A stretch of DNA of 64,000 bases from Leeuwenhoekiella sp. MAR_2009_132 (GTDB taxonomy: Bacteria; Bacteroidota; Bacteroidia; Flavobacteriales; Flavobacteriaceae). The stretch covers positions 1,178,001 to 1,242,000 of the forward strand of contig NZ_JHZY01000002.1 of the NCBI RefSeq assembly GCF_000687915.1. Direction: 5' to 3'. Positions within the stretch are counted from its first letter, which is position 1. Each line of letters starts with the position of its first letter. Shown piece after piece: positions 22,306-34,092 of the stretch. The notes beneath the pieces are model-generated. The model was not told the origin of the DNA and ran no database searches. It was given only the letters and a program-made list of their open reading frames with translations. Both the position numbers and the translations under genes were made by a program.

Positions 22306-22601
22306 AATAGTACAGTCCGAACGCAAAATTAAATTTTGATACCTAACAAAAAGTAACTTTAATACAAGACGTGCTTTAAAATAAAGTTTGAGATGGTCAA
22401 ACTTGACTTGAAAAATTCTTTTAATTTCTATTTAATATTTATCTTTAAATAATAGAAAGTATCAAACAACATCAAATCGTTCTAAATATACTGTGAGTTA
22501 ATCGTGAGTTCTAAAATTAATAAAACTCCGTAAGCCCTGTAATTACTGGGGGTTGAAAGCGCATCAAGCGTTCTCTCATCCCGACAAAGCTTTGAGAAAT
22601 A
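22306..22601. other. Intergenic stretch right of the cassette array
   Basis: About 300 bp with no gene I can support. It holds an AT-rich part and, at about 22536-22590, a more GC-rich segment that includes TACTGGGGGTTGAAAGCGCA and an imperfect stem GAAAGCGC/GCGTTCTC. This looks like the end of some structured RNA or an old attachment site, but I cannot identify it. Confidence 0.3.
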
Positions 22602-22635
22602 AAAAACCTGCTAATCTAAAGAATAGCAGGTTTTT
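22602..22635. terminator. Bidirectional terminator at the array/chromosome border
   Basis: AAAAACCTGCTA (22602-22613) pairs perfectly with TAGCAGGTTTTT (22624-22635) around a 10-base loop. The A and T runs on both sides make it work in both directions, ending minus-strand transcription from the universal stress gene and any plus-strand readthrough from the array. Confidence 0.85.
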
Positions 22636-22702
22636 GCATTTAAAATTAGCCTACTTATTATAAAACATTAATTTCAGTGGTTTTAGAGTTTATATCCCAG
22701 AC

Positions 22703-23551
22703 TTATTGTCTTTCTAATGATGGAATAACTAAGAATGGAACGTTTGTTTTATATACAATTTGATTTATAACCGGTTTGAAAAGTAAATTTTCAAAAAAGT
22801 TATGCTTGTTATGTATCATAACCAATAAGTGAATTTTTGATTGAAGCTCAGATTCATCAATTGCTTCAAGTACGTCTTTACCATCTGCAATATGAAATAG
22901 GTGCGCACTATTTTTAAAAAAAGTGTCTAAAAATGTTTTAAGAGCAGCCTGATCTGTAGATAGCTCAACTCCAAAATAGGAGTTTAATATATGAAGCCGT
23001 GATTGATGCATTTTACATATCTCACGTATTAATCCTAGATAATTATTTTTGCGTTCTACATAATAATCGGTAGGAAACAGAATTTCTTTAGGGTCTTCAT
23101 ACACATATCCCGAAGGCACTGCGAGTACTGGTATTTTAAGACGTTTTATAGCATACATTGTATTTGTACCTAAAAAAATCATTTTAGCACCTGTAGCTCC
23201 CTGTGTTCCCATAATCACAAGGTTTATGCTTTCTTTTTCAGCAATATCGCACATTTCAGGTATAAGCAGATTAAAAGACACGATACTGGTAAATGTGTGC
23301 TTTTCATTTATAAATTCATTTTCAATTTTAATCTTAAAGCGGTTAAGTTCTTCTATAGCATTGTTTTCTGCAATTTTCTGAATATCCCAAACAGACGAAC
23401 TATCAAGAATCGTTCGGGTACTAATCATAGGTGGTGTATAGGTATAGAGTAGAAAGAACTCACAAACCACGTTCTTCATGAGGCTCAACGCGTAGTGAAT
23501 GGCATTTAATGAATTTTCAGAGAAATCTGTAGGTAGTAAAATACGTTTCAT
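22703..23551 (-). CDS. Universal stress protein, tandem-domain, last of three
   Basis: This 282-residue cytosolic protein has two UspA-like domains. The first starts RILLPTDFSENSLNAIHYAL and carries the ATP-binding glycine signature GTQGATGAKMIFLGTNT. The second domain (from about 160, ILFPTDYYVERKN) lacks a clear signature, ending VPFLVIPS. Two-domain USPs like this are common in flavobacteria and respond to energy limitation. It lies 11 bp downstream of the next USP gene, so they are co-transcribed. Confidence 0.85.
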   Translation of the reverse strand: MKRILLPTDFSENSLNAIHYALSLMKNVVCEFFLLYTYTPPMISTRTILDSSSVWDIQKIAENNAIEELNRFKIKIENEFINEKHTFTSIVSFNLLIPEMCDIAEKESINLVIMGTQGATGAKMIFLGTNTMYAIKRLKIPVLAVPSGYVYEDPKEILFPTDYYVERKNNYLGLIREICKMHQSRLHILNSYFGVELSTDQAALKTFLDTFFKNSAHLFHIADGKDVLEAIDESELQSKIHLLVMIHNKHNFFENLLFKPVINQIVYKTNVPFLVIPSLERQ

Positions 23552-23562
23552 AATACTTGTTT

Positions 23563-24411
23563 TTAATAGCGTTGTATATTTTGAAGTACCAAAAAGGGAA
23601 TTTTTATGTGAAGTCCTATTTTTTCTATCGTCGAAGTATATAGAAGATTTTCTAGGTAAGAATGACGTGAATTAACCATCACTAAAAAATCTACTTTATA
23701 ATCTATAAGCGCTTTGTTAATGGTTTCTGTTATATCGTTTCCTTTTGCGGTAATAAATAAAGTCTCATTCTTTTTAAATTCAAACTTTAGAAAATTCATA
23801 TTATCCTGTTGTCTAACAGACTGGTTTTCAAAATCAGAAATATGTAAACTCGTGATTATAGCCGTAATGCGTTGTGCAAGTGTAGCGACAAGCTTTAATT
23901 CTCGTTTTTTATAAGGCAGCATATAATCTGAAACAAACAGTATATTTTTAGGATGAATCTCTTTATACAAATTTGGAACCACTAAAACCGGACACTTTAT
24001 ATACCGTATAACTTGCAGCGTATTGCTGCCATACGTGATTTGCCTATTATTTGTTTCTCCCAGTGTTCCCATAGCAACCAGATCTATATTCTCGCTTTCT
24101 ACTAAATCATTAACCGCATCTACTAAAAAGCCAAATACCGAAAGGACGTGAATCTCATGTTTAGGATTATGAAAATGAGTGACCAGTACAGATTTAAATT
24201 CTTTTAATTGTGTATCTGATTTTCTTTTAAATGCATCTTTATGCTCGTCGAATGTTAGGTTTTCATTAGATTCAATGCTTGCGTATGCTTTCTCTGCAAA
24301 GGCGTGAACAAAATAAAGCTCGCAAGTAAAAAACTTAAAAAGTTCTAACGTGTATTTTGCTGCATTAAGCGCATTTTCTGAAAAGTCTGTGGGAATTAAT
24401 ATTTTTCTCAT
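23563..24411 (-). CDS. Universal stress protein, tandem-domain, middle of three
   Basis: This 282-residue paralogue of the neighbouring USPs starts RKILIPTDFSENALNAAKYT and has the nucleotide-binding pattern GTLGETNNRQITYGSNTLQV in domain 1. Domain 2 (from about 155, ILFVSDYMLPYKKRE) is divergent. Same length as the downstream USP, with which it forms a pair separated by 11 bp, which suggests tandem duplication. The upstream gap of 183 bp to the third USP probably holds the promoter. Confidence 0.85.
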   Translation of the reverse strand: MRKILIPTDFSENALNAAKYTLELFKFFTCELYFVHAFAEKAYASIESNENLTFDEHKDAFKRKSDTQLKEFKSVLVTHFHNPKHEIHVLSVFGFLVDAVNDLVESENIDLVAMGTLGETNNRQITYGSNTLQVIRYIKCPVLVVPNLYKEIHPKNILFVSDYMLPYKKRELKLVATLAQRITAIITSLHISDFENQSVRQQDNMNFLKFEFKKNETLFITAKGNDITETINKALIDYKVDFLVMVNSRHSYLENLLYTSTIEKIGLHIKIPFLVLQNIQRY

Positions 24412-24594
24412 CCTTGTTTACATTAATAATTAAATGTAACAGGATCTCTTTACAAGTAAAATGACATTTATCAGGTTATCAGATTATATTTATTCTTCGT
24501 GTAATTAGGTCTATACGATTTCAATTTTTAGACCTGAATAAAATCAGGAAGAATGCATTTTTCCTGACCTATACACTTAATTTTTAGAGTTTAG

Positions 24595-25428
24595 CTATAC
24601 CTTAAAAGTCATAATAGGAAAGTTACTGTGGTTTACAAAGGCATCACTATAGTTTTCTGAAAAGAAGTGAGCCAGGCCTTTTCTGCCGTGCGTGGGTATA
24701 GCAATCATATCTGCTTCTACTTGATTACAATAAGTATAAATACCTTCTTCTAAACTATAATCGTTATAATAAACAACTTTATCAAAAACACGGGTATTCT
24801 CTAAATCACTGTGAAGCATAAATTTAAGAGCCCGACCTTCCATCTCCTGACTGCTTAAAAATTTCTTGGGAGTATTAATAAATACAACTTGAAATTCTAT
24901 TTCTAAATTTTTAAAAAAATTAACGGCACGCTTAAAGGGCTCTACAAAATCAATATCAAAATCACAAGCAAAGACCACTTTTTTGAGATTAAATTCATTA
25001 ATATTTTTTTTAATAACAAGTACGGGTATATCTACTGTACGTACTACTTTTTCGGTATTAGAACCTACAAAAACCTCATCAAGACCACTTACACCATGAG
25101 AGCCCATAACTATTAAATCTGCATTAAACTCTTGAGCGACATCATTAATTTTATATAAATTATCAAAGTTTTGTACGGTGGTCTCAACCTCAAGTCCCTT
25201 TAGATAATCCCGGGTTAAAAATTCTTTAAACTTTTTTGCAGCAAGCTTCACATAAAACATTCCCTCCAATTGTTCTTCAGACTCATTTTTAGATAAAATA
25301 GCTTTTGATAAACCAATCATATGTAAAACTACAAGCGAGGCTTTGTATTTTTTAGCAAGAATCGCAGCGGTTCTAAGGGCATATTCTGAGTGCTCAGAAA
25401 AGTCTATAGGAATGAGTATTTTTTTCAT
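24595..25428 (-). CDS. Universal stress protein, tandem-domain, first of three
   Basis: This 277-residue two-domain USP starts KKILIPIDFSEHSEYALRTA. It carries GSHGVSGLDEVFVGSNTEKV in domain 1 and an intact-looking second domain ending IPTHGRKGLAHFFSENYSDAF. With this second signature it is the least degenerate of the three and may bind ATP in both halves. It lies next to the broken P-type ATPase gene, transcribed in the same direction. Confidence 0.85.
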   Translation of the reverse strand: MKKILIPIDFSEHSEYALRTAAILAKKYKASLVVLHMIGLSKAILSKNESEEQLEGMFYVKLAAKKFKEFLTRDYLKGLEVETTVQNFDNLYKINDVAQEFNADLIVMGSHGVSGLDEVFVGSNTEKVVRTVDIPVLVIKKNINEFNLKKVVFACDFDIDFVEPFKRAVNFFKNLEIEFQVVFINTPKKFLSSQEMEGRALKFMLHSDLENTRVFDKVVYYNDYSLEEGIYTYCNQVEADMIAIPTHGRKGLAHFFSENYSDAFVNHSNFPIMTFKV

Positions 25429-25633
25429 GGTGAAAGTGTTTTAGTTATTAATTTAAAAGTTCTCATTGGTTATAAGAACTTAAAATTAAAGATCAACACA
25501 GAGATGAACTATGATAAAAGTCATCTAATAAAACTAGACCTAATGGAGCTTTTTCTATGTAATTCTTTAAAAGTAAAACCTTATTAATTGAAAACACAAA
25601 TCGTTTCTTCCATTGAAAAAACTCGTATATTAA

Positions 25634-28170
25634 TTAGAGTAAATGAATTTTTTCTAAGGCAGCTGCTTTTCGATTTTCTTTTACACGTTTCTGCCACTTC
25701 ACAAGTTCATACCAGATTACGGAAAGAATACCTGCTGCACAGCACATAGATAGCTGTTGTAATTCCAGCGTTTCAAATTGAAAGAAAGACGATATAGGTT
25801 TAACGTAAAGTAAAATTCCCGTTATGCTAATCGTAACTCCAACTATAAGAAATACCAGATCATTTTTATATTTAGAAGTGGTTAAAATCGAAAAGAAAAA
25901 AGATCTGTTAACTAGAGTCAATACGATGTTTGCTGTAATGAGAACTGTAAAAACCATAGTTCTGGTAAGTGCCTCACTATAACCTTGATCTACTGCGTAA
26001 GTATAAATAAGTAAACTTCCTAAGGTGATAACTAAGCCCTGAATGATACTTGTTGCAAGTTCATTTATATTGAAAAAAGTACTGCTAAAAGGACGCGGCT
26101 TTTGAAACATACTGTTTTTTTCAATAGGCTCATTTTCATAGATAATAGAACAGGTAGGCCCCATAATTAGTTCCATAAAAATAATATGTATAGGAGAAAA
26201 AATATTAGGATAAATCCACCCCAGAGCAAGCGGAAGAAAAACGGTTAAAATTATGGGTATATGAATAGAAATAATGTATTGGATTGCCTTTTTAAGATTT
26301 GCGTAAATTCGGCGCCCCATTGCTACGGCATCTACCATTTTAGAAAGATCATCATCTTTAAGAATTAAAGAGGCTGCCTGTTTAGCAATCTCAGTACCTT
26401 TGGTCCCCATAGCAATGCCTATATGAGCTGCTTTAAGCGCAGGACCGTCATTGACACCATCACCCACCATCGCAACGATCTCACCATTACTTTTAAACGC
26501 TTCAATCACCTTTAACTTTGCCTCCGGAAACATGCGGGTATAAACATTGGTATCTTTAACGATTTTTAGAATTTCACCGTCAGATAACTTCAGTAATTCT
26601 AAACCTGAAATACTTTTCTCAAAACCTCTAAATCCTATTTGTTTAGCAATGGCAGCCGTGGTTGTTGCATTATCACCTGTAATAATTTTAACAGCGATCC
26701 CCGCTGTATAAAAGGCTTCCAGTACATTTGATATGTTTTTCTTTGGCGGATCGTAAAATGCCACAATACCTTTAAATGTAAACTGAAACTCTTGTTGCTT
26801 ACAGGATAATTAGTTCCTTCAAAGTGAGCTTCCCCTACTCCTAATACTCTAAAACCCTCTGCTGTTATAATTGCTAGTGCTTCTTCAATTTGTTTTTTAT
26901 CAGCATCTTTTAATGTAGCAACCTGCATCATAGCTTCGGGAGCGCCTTTTGCAGCTACTATTCGGTTTCCGGAAGCATCTTCAAAAATGTGTGTCATCAT
27001 AGGAGGTTTACCTCCTAACGGATATTCATGAACCATCTTAAACGAAGTGCGTTCATCTATAGAAGTTGTTTCTTTATAAACCTTGTGAAGTGCAATTTCC
27101 ATAGGGTCAAAAGGAATAGGCTCACTAGCCCACATAGCTAATCGTATGAGTTCTTTCGCATCGTCTGTAGTGATTTTATTGGGATCAGATAGTTTGCCCG
27201 AAGCGAGGGTAAACAGTTTTGCCAGACTCATTTTATTCTGGGTAATCGTTCCGGTTTTGTCAGTACATATTACAGTAGCGCTGCCTAAAGTTTCTACTGT
27301 TTTCATCTGTTTTACAATAATTCCCATTTTCATCAGACGCCAGGCGCCAAGGGCCATAAATGTGGTAAATGCTACGGGAATTTCTTCCGGTAGTATACTC
27401 ATTGCCAGAGTTAAGGCTTTTAATAAGCTTGAAGAAAAACTATGAGAATCGAGATAATTAATTACCCAAACAATAAGAAAAATAAGCGCACCCGCAATAA
27501 CCATTTTCTTTACAAAACTGTTAATCTGTCGTTCGAGTGGTGTTTTTTCTTCGGTTATATTTTCAAGACTCTTACCTATTTTACCCAGCCTGGTTGCGTT
27601 TCCAATAGCAGTGATTTTTATAATTGCTAACCCACTGATTACAGTGGTGCCTCTAAAAACCAGGTTTTTATCTTCACCAGTATCTTTACTTACAGATAAC
27701 GATTCTCCAGTAAGAATAGACTCGTCTACCGTAAAGTCATTTGAGTGTATAATTTTACCATCTGCAGCCACGGCAGTGCCTTCTTCTATGATGAGACAAT
27801 CACCTAAAACAAGATCTTCACTTTTAACTTCCTGAGTCTCCCCGTTACGTATAACGTTGCAGGTGGGTTGTGTAAGATCTTTTAATTTTTCAAGTGCATT
27901 TCTACTTCGGGAATCCTGATACAATGATATGCCGGCAACTAAAATAATAGCTGCGGCCATAAAGATACCATCGCCCGTATTACCGCTAATAAAATAGATA
28001 GAAGATGTCGCGAGTAGCAAAATAATCATGGGTTCTTTTACGATGCTTTTTACGGCATCAACAAAGCCATTTTCTTTCCTATATGCTAATCGGTTATTTC
28101 CACTATTCTTGCGGGATTCAAGAACCTCATAATCTGATAAACCTTTAATATTAAAATTATTAGTAAGCAT
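25634..28170 (-). pseudogene. P-type cation-transporting ATPase disrupted by a frameshift
   Basis: Two overlapping minus-strand frames make one P-type ATPase of about 845 residues, of the Ca2+-ATPase-like group. Part 1 (28170 down) has TGES (154-157, actuator), PEEIP in M4 (261-265) and the phosphorylation motif DKTGT (Asp304). Part 2 has GDNATTTAAIAKQ, MVGDGVNDGPALKAA and the C-terminal membrane helices. The break is near 26793-26800: in AGCAACAAGAG one base, probably an A, is missing. Inserting it restores VSKQEFQFTFKGIVAFYDPP. Either a real null mutation or a sequence error. Confidence 0.85.
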
Positions 28171-28381
28171 ACATAAAGTTATACCTTAATTTTTGTGAAC
28201 TCTTAATATTTTAAATTTTTTGAATGTTCTACACAAAAAATTTGACCAATTGAGATTAAATGGAAGTTTTCAAATATGCCTTCTCGTATTCAAATCTTAG
28301 TCTTAGGATATTATGTTATAGATTCCTTGTGTTTGCTACCGGCGAAGAGTAATCGTATTGTCTTCTTTATATACAAATTGT

Positions 28382-30769
28382 CTAGTTCTTTTTCCATTTC
28401 CAATTGCGGATTTCAGGTAAGTCTTCCCCGTGTTCAATAATATAGGCGCTGTGCTTAACCAGTTTTTCCTGTAACATCATTTTTAAGGCTTCCCCTTTTT
28501 CACCCAACTCAGGCAAACGATCTACCACGTCGATAGCCAGATGAAACCGGTCTAAATCGTTAGCCACTAGATTGTCAAAAAATGTCGTGATAGTACCTTC
28601 TTCTTTATACCCTCTTACATGCATATTGGCATGGTTTGTACGGCGATAGGTAAGTGTATGTACGAGTTTAGGATAGCCGTGAAAAGCAAACACAATAGGT
28701 TTGTCTGCAGTAAAATAGCCATCAAACTCCTTATCAGTCAATCCGTGAGGATGCTCGGTATTTGACTCTAATTTCATCAAATCGACTATGTTTACCACTC
28801 TTACATTGACCTCAGGCAAGTACTCTCTCAAAATAGAAACAGCTGCAAGCGACTCTAGTGTGGGCACATCCCCACAGCTTGCCATCACCACATCAGGATT
28901 TGTACCGTGGTAGGTACTCGCCCACGTCCAAACGCTGATACCGCGCGTACAATGTGCTATAGCGTCTTCCATATTTAACCACTGCGGAGCCAGATATTTA
29001 CCTGCAATAATCACATTTACATAGTGACGGCTTCTTAAGCAATGATCGGTTACAGAAAGTAAGCAGTTTGCATCAGGCGGAAGATATACCCTTGCTATTG
29101 ATGCTTTTTTATTGACCACATGGTCAATAAAACCGGGATCCTGATGGGTATCTCCATTATGTGCTTGCTGCCACACATGTGAGGCCAGCAAGTAGTTTAA
29201 GGAAGCTATTTTCTTTCTCCAAGGGATTCGTGCACTCACTTTTAACCACTTTGCGTGCTGATTAAACATGGAATCAACTATATGAATAAAGGCTTCATAA
29301 CTCGTAAATAGCCCGTGTCTTCCGGTAAGTAAATAGCCCTCTAACCAACCTTCACATTGATGTTCGCTTAGCATTTCCATCGCGCTCCCCTGTAAAGCAA
29401 GAAACTCATCATTTGCTTTGGTTTCTGATTCCCATTGCCGGTCTGTTTCTTGAAAAACAGCGTTCAATCGGTTTGAAAGAATTTCATCTGGTCCAAAAAT
29501 CCGGAAATTCCGTTGCTCCTGATTGTGTTTAACTATATCTCTCAAAAAGATCCCCATTTGGTGCGTATCTGAAGCTTTTACAGATCCCGGGGTGTGCGTT
29601 TCAACCGCATATTTTCTAAAATCTGGCATGACCAGTTTGCGCAATAATTTTCCTCCATTTGTATGTGGATTTGCACCCATTCTACGTTCGCCTCTTGGTG
29701 CAAGCGCAGCTAACTCAGGTACAAGTTTCCCTTCTTCTGTAAAGAGTTCTTCAGGTTTGTAACTTTTCATCCACTCTTCGAGTACACTCAGATGTTGCGG
29801 ATGCTCCCGATCTACCTGTAACGGTATTTGATGGGCTCTAAAGGTTCCTTCTATTTTATAACCGTCTACTACTTTAGGGCCGGTCCATCCTTTGGGAGAT
29901 TTGAGTACAATCATTGGCCAGCGTGGTCTTTTGGTCGCTCCTTTACTGCGAGCATCAGTTCGAATTTGCTGAATTTCTTTCACCACCTCATCCAGAACTT
30001 CAGCCATCATCTGATGCATCAATTCGGGATTATCGCCTTCTACGAAATAAGGTTTCCAACCATAACCTTTAAGCAACTGCTTCAATTCTTTATGTGGAAT
30101 TCTCGCTAGTATCGTTGGGCTGGCAATTTTATATCCGTTTAAATGCAGAATGGGTAAAACAGCACCATCTGTAACGGGATTCAGAAATTTATTGGAGTGC
30201 CATGCGGTCGCTAACGGGCCGGTTTCTGCCTCACCATCCCCTATAATACAAGACACGATAAGTTTAGGGTTGTCAAAGGCTGCGCCGAAAGCATGGCTTA
30301 AGGAATAGCCCAGTTCTCCTCCTTCGTGAATCGAACCCGGACAATCAGGAGATACATGACTTGGGATTCCTCCGGGATACGAAAACTGTGTAAATAGTTT
30401 TCTGAGTCCGGCCTCATCCTGACTAATATCCGGATAAACCTCAGTATACGTTCCTTCCAGATAGGTGTTTCCCACCAAAGCAGGACCCCCGTGACCGGGA
30501 CCAGCAATGTAAAACATATCAAGATCGTATTCTTTTATAATTCTATTGAGATACACGTAGATAAAATTCTGACCGGGTGTGGTTCCCCAGTGACCCAGCA
30601 ACATTTTTTTTACGTGAGCAAGTTCTAAGGGTTTTCTTAATAACGGATTCTCCCGTAAATAAAGTTGGCCTACAGAAAGGTAATTGGCAGCCCGCCAATA
30701 CGCATTTATCTTACTTAGAAGTTCGGGAGACAATACTCCGGTTGCTGTATTAATCAATTCTGCTTCCAT
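28382..30769 (-). CDS. xfp: Xylulose-5-phosphate/fructose-6-phosphate phosphoketolase
   Basis: This 795-residue thiamine-diphosphate enzyme splits xylulose-5-P or fructose-6-P with phosphate into acetyl-phosphate and glyceraldehyde-3-P or erythrose-4-P. Visible signs are the N-terminal [37 protein letters not shown], the TPP site [20 protein letters not shown] and the C-terminal [19 protein letters not shown]. Length is typical. It follows the N-ATPase operon in the same direction, with a terminator between them. Acetyl-P can yield ATP by acetate kinase, which fits an energy-stress island; no acetate kinase gene is in the window. Confidence 0.95.
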   Translation of the reverse strand: MEAELINTATGVLSPELLSKINAYWRAANYLSVGQLYLRENPLLRKPLELAHVKKMLLGHWGTTPGQNFIYVYLNRIIKEYDLDMFYIAGPGHGGPALVGNTYLEGTYTEVYPDISQDEAGLRKLFTQFSYPGGIPSHVSPDCPGSIHEGGELGYSLSHAFGAAFDNPKLIVSCIIGDGEAETGPLATAWHSNKFLNPVTDGAVLPILHLNGYKIASPTILARIPHKELKQLLKGYGWKPYFVEGDNPELMHQMMAEVLDEVVKEIQQIRTDARSKGATKRPRWPMIVLKSPKGWTGPKVVDGYKIEGTFRAHQIPLQVDREHPQHLSVLEEWMKSYKPEELFTEEGKLVPELAALAPRGERRMGANPHTNGGKLLRKLVMPDFRKYAVETHTPGSVKASDTHQMGIFLRDIVKHNQEQRNFRIFGPDEILSNRLNAVFQETDRQWESETKANDEFLALQGSAMEMLSEHQCEGWLEGYLLTGRHGLFTSYEAFIHIVDSMFNQHAKWLKVSARIPWRKKIASLNYLLASHVWQQAHNGDTHQDPGFIDHVVNKKASIARVYLPPDANCLLSVTDHCLRSRHYVNVIIAGKYLAPQWLNMEDAIAHCTRGISVWTWASTYHGTNPDVVMASCGDVPTLESLAAVSILREYLPEVNVRVVNIVDLMKLESNTEHPHGLTDKEFDGYFTADKPIVFAFHGYPKLVHTLTYRRTNHANMHVRGYKEEGTITTFFDNLVANDLDRFHLAIDVVDRLPELGEKGEALKMMLQEKLVKHSAYIIEHGEDLPEIRNWKWKKN

Positions 30770-30808
30770 AGTTTATTGTTGAATATTAATGTTTTTAAGA
30801 ATAAAAAA

Positions 30809-30829
30809 AGGTACCCTTTAAAAGTACCT
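30809..30829 (-). terminator. Terminator after the N-ATPase operon
   Basis: AGGTAC (30809-30814) pairs with GTACCT (30824-30829). On the minus strand the hairpin is followed by a T run (the A run at 30803-30809). It lies between the end of atpG and the start of the phosphoketolase gene. Confidence 0.65.
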
Positions 30830-30893
30830 GCGCTCTTATTCTATTTCGGCTAAACCTTGCATAAATCACACATCTGCACGTTGAAGGGAATTA

Positions 30894-31774
30894 TTACTTT
30901 TTCAATGCTTCAAAGCCTGAAATCACATCAAACAATTCTTCGTCAATCGAGCTTTGGCGCAGGCGATGGTATTTTTTGTTAAGATCCTCGAGCAGATCAC
31001 TGATGTTTTTTTCTGCGCGTTGCATCGCTTCTAACCGGCTTGCATTTTCACTAGCCAATGATTCTACACAAGCCTTGAATAACGAAGTAAATAGATAGCT
31101 TTTAATTAAAGCTGCAAGTGTGGGTTGTGCCGCTCCTGCAAGTTGCGGAAGTAATTTTGTAGGCCATTCGGTTTGCTGTAAGTTGTCCTTCCATTGTTGA
31201 TCTAGCGGAAGAAAACGCTGCATTACCGGAGTATAACCTGAATCTGTTTTGGGTTTATTGTGGAAAATATAAAAGGCTGAAACATTCTCGTTATCCTGAC
31301 TTTCCCGGCTTTGGTTTAAAATTTCAGTAATTAAAGGGGTAACCGCATTAATATCATTAGGAACTGGATAGATTTTTGAAGTATTGAAGCCCTCATCAGC
31401 CAACAACAGTTGCACCCGCTCACCCACTACCCAAATCTCTTTTTTACCCGGTAAATTCTCTAGGGATTCAGAAACAAATTTTGCCATAGAATCATTAAAC
31501 TGCCCCACCAATCCCTGATCAGATCCAAAAACAATGGCGCAGATTTCTTCTTCTTTATTTTTTAGCCCTTTTGTTTTTCAATTGCCGCAATCTGCTCGGC
31601 TTTAAAATACCCAACAATCCCGAGAGCTATAGTATGGTAATAATCTGCAAGCGAACTTACAGCGGTCTCGTATTGAATAATATTTGAACCTGCCATCGCT
31701 TTCATCGCACTCACAACCGACTTTAAATCTTTGGCGCCTTCGGTCTTGTCGCGGAGGTTTTCTAACGTATCCAT
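30894..31774 (-). pseudogene. atpG: ATP synthase gamma subunit (N-ATPase type), frameshifted
   Basis: The gamma shaft subunit couples the rotor to the catalytic head. Part 1 (31774-31562) starts [20 protein letters not shown] and stops after EKQKG. The correct continuation is found in another phase as GLKNKEEEICAIVFGSDQGL then VGQFND, matching the family GSDRGLCGGFN motif, and runs to 30894. The shift maps to the T run at 31569-31572 on the plus strand (A run in the gene), where one base seems missing. If real, the enzyme cannot assemble. The rest of the protein, including C-terminal RMxxMxxAxxN-type helix (SRLEAMQRAEKNISDLLEDL), is conserved. Confidence 0.85.
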
Positions 31775-33291
31775 TAGGCTTCCGGTGTATCTAAAAAGGA
31801 TTTCAATAGCGTTTTAGCAATTTTGAGAATCGCCTGGCTGTCTTCCTCGCTCAACTTTTCGTTAGAAGTAATGCGTTGTATAATTTCCTTCGGAAACGAA
31901 TCCATATTATTCAGTAATACCTGCTCTGCTTCTTGAATCCTTTCGATGGCTATCGTATCTAAAAGTCCTGCTTTCAACGAAAGTAAAATCACGATTTGTT
32001 CAGAGACCGTCAATTGCTGAAGCTCTGGTTGTTTCAAACATTCACGAATGCGTTTCCCGTGGGCGATTGTCTTTTTAGTGCTCTCATCAAGTCGGGTTCC
32101 AAAGCGGGCGAAGGTTTCCAATTCTTCAAACTGAGCATACTCCAGTTTTAGTTTCGCGATAGCACTGTAGGCTGCCAATTGGGCCTTACCACCTACCCGG
32201 GAAACCGATTTACCCACATCTACCGCGGGCAACATACCCAACTCAAACAGCTTTGGCGATAAATAGATTTGCCCATCTGTTATCGAAATCAAATTCGTGG
32301 GAATGTATGCCGAAATATTCTGAGCTTCGGTTTCTATTATGGGCAAAGCCGTAAGCGAACCGCCTTTTAAATCAGCACTCAAATGCGTTGACCGCTCTAA
32401 CAATCTGGAGTGGATGTAAAAAATATCACCCGGAAACGCTTCCCGTCCCGGAGGTCTTCTTAGTAATAAAGACAGTTCGCGATACGCGCGTGCATGATGC
32501 GTAAGGTCATCATAAACGATAAGCACATCGCGGCCTGCCTCCATAAAATATTCTGCAATACTGGTCGCTGCGTAAGGAGCGATATAGGAGATTCCGGGAG
32601 CATTATTCCCTTCTGCAACCACAACCACCGTGTATTCCATCGCACCATTTTCCTGCAGATTGGCAATCACTTTTGCGACAGCAGAAGCTCTTTGGCCGAT
32701 AGCGCAATAAATACACAATACATCTTTATCATGCTGATTAAGGATCGTATCAATCGCAATGGCCGTCTTCCCGGTCTGGCGGTCGCCCACGATCAATTCG
32801 CGCTGGCCGCGGCCAATGGGAATCAACGCATCAATCACCTTAATACCTGTCTGTAACGGTACCGAAACCGCACTCCGATCCATTATCGCATGTGCCGGGC
32901 GCTCAATAGGCAAGCGTTGACTAAATCGCACCGCGCCTTTATCATCTACAGGCAGCCCCAGCGGATCAATCACTCTTCCTATAAATCCATCACCCACAGG
33001 AACATCCATCACGCGGCCGGTACGCTCGACCTCATCACCGGCTTTGAGTAACGAATCTTTACCTAAAAGAATCACGCCGATCTCGTCTTCATCAAGATTG
33101 TACGCAATACCAAAAATTCCGTTTTTAAATTTTAGCAATTCTTCAAAACCCACATTGGGTAAGCCGGAAACCGTGGCGATACCGGTAGACACGCTTGTCA
33201 CCTTCCCAATTTCACGTGGCGTCAGCGGGAATTTGAAGTTCTCCATTCCTTCGGTAAACTGATCGGGTTGATTAAGGGTTTTGGTTTCCAT
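31774..33291 (-). CDS. atpA: ATP synthase alpha subunit, N-ATPase type
   Basis: This subunit forms the alpha3beta3 head. I choose the ATG at 33291 ([12 protein letters not shown]), 2 bp after the atpF stop; the open frame extends upstream inside atpF but without need. The protein has about 505 residues with Walker [16 protein letters not shown], the [20 protein letters not shown] segment and [14 protein letters not shown]. The C-terminus overlaps the gamma start (TAATG). It belongs to the extra N-ATPase operon, not the housekeeping ATP synthase. Confidence 0.93.
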   Translation of the reverse strand: METKTLNQPDQFTEGMENFKFPLTPREIGKVTSVSTGIATVSGLPNVGFEELLKFKNGIFGIAYNLDEDEIGVILLGKDSLLKAGDEVERTGRVMDVPVGDGFIGRVIDPLGLPVDDKGAVRFSQRLPIERPAHAIMDRSAVSVPLQTGIKVIDALIPIGRGQRELIVGDRQTGKTAIAIDTILNQHDKDVLCIYCAIGQRASAVAKVIANLQENGAMEYTVVVVAEGNNAPGISYIAPYAATSIAEYFMEAGRDVLIVYDDLTHHARAYRELSLLLRRPPGREAFPGDIFYIHSRLLERSTHLSADLKGGSLTALPIIETEAQNISAYIPTNLISITDGQIYLSPKLFELGMLPAVDVGKSVSRVGGKAQLAAYSAIAKLKLEYAQFEELETFARFGTRLDESTKKTIAHGKRIRECLKQPELQQLTVSEQIVILLSLKAGLLDTIAIERIQEAEQVLLNNMDSFPKEIIQRITSNEKLSEEDSQAILKIAKTLLKSFLDTPEA

Positions 33292-33292
33292 A

Positions 33293-34090
33293 TTAGTTAG
33301 GGATCGTTGCTGCTTTTTCCAATTCCGGTTTTGGCTTTGCTTTCGATGTTTCAGCAGTATGTTCTTCCAAAGCATGTATGTATTCCGAAAAACTCCACGC
33401 CAGTTTATAGCCGTTTGTAGAAAGTTCGATGCCGCTAATCAATTCGGGAGCCGTTTTAAATTCCAGTTTCGTTTCGGTATTCAAAACTTCATTAACTATC
33501 CTCTTTATGCTTGCCCGTTGCTCTTCAGCAAGATCAAAAGCAGAACACACTAAAAGCGAATCCTCTTTAGACTGAAACGCATCACGCAGTTGCTTTTTTT
33601 CGTCTTCTGTAGCCGATTTTAACCGTTGGATAAAGCTGTTTGCTGCCTGCTCTTCTAAGCTTACCGAAGCCATAGCAGTAAGGGCTTTACGCGTCATTGC
33701 AAAAACCTGATTTTGATTGTCGTGAGCGCGAGCCGTACGCTTTTTTTGCTGATCTTCTTGCGCTGCCTTTTCCATAGTCGTTCGCAGCGCATTGGCTTCG
33801 GTCTTGGCCGCAGTTATAAGCTGCTCTTTTTGAGTAGCGGCATCAGCCACTGCCTCTGCCATCAGGTTTTTCTTATGGGTATCAAAATCGTCATTCTTCT
33901 TTTTGAAATCGTCTTTCTCAAGTTGTGCAGACGCTTTTTGAGCATCGGCATCTTTCAGCTCATCAGTAATTTTTTTCTCCCGTGTATCTATGGCATTCAG
34001 TATGGGTTGGTACAAAAATTTCTTAAGTAACCACACTAAAATGAGGAAATTGAGTACTTGTGCTGCTACCGTAAACCAGTTGATTTTCAT
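33293..34090 (-). CDS. atpF: ATP synthase b subunit with delta-like C-terminal region, N-ATPase type
   Basis: This 265-residue stator subunit has one N-terminal membrane helix ([20 protein letters not shown]) and a long charged coiled coil (about 30-140). The C-terminal part contains [20 protein letters not shown], which resembles the end of the delta subunit (PELIGGI...G.....S). N-ATPase operons lack a delta gene, so this longer b subunit probably supplies that contact to alpha. It lies 2 bp before the c-subunit gene in order atpE-atpF-atpA. Confidence 0.88.
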   Translation of the reverse strand: MKINWFTVAAQVLNFLILVWLLKKFLYQPILNAIDTREKKITDELKDADAQKASAQLEKDDFKKKNDDFDTHKKNLMAEAVADAATQKEQLITAAKTEANALRTTMEKAAQEDQQKKRTARAHDNQNQVFAMTRKALTAMASVSLEEQAANSFIQRLKSATEDEKKQLRDAFQSKEDSLLVCSAFDLAEEQRASIKRIVNEVLNTETKLEFKTAPELISGIELSTNGYKLAWSFSEYIHALEEHTAETSKAKPKPELEKAATIPN

Positions 34091-34092
34091 AA

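Noticed and set aside
22536..22590. Possible tRNA or structured RNA end next to the array
   Set aside because: TACTGGGGGTTGAAAGC faintly resembles a T-arm, but no acceptor, D or anticodon stems can be formed around it.
25390..25587. Short plus-strand frame upstream of the first USP gene
   Set aside because: It overlaps the USP start antisense and the promoter region; composition gives no support.
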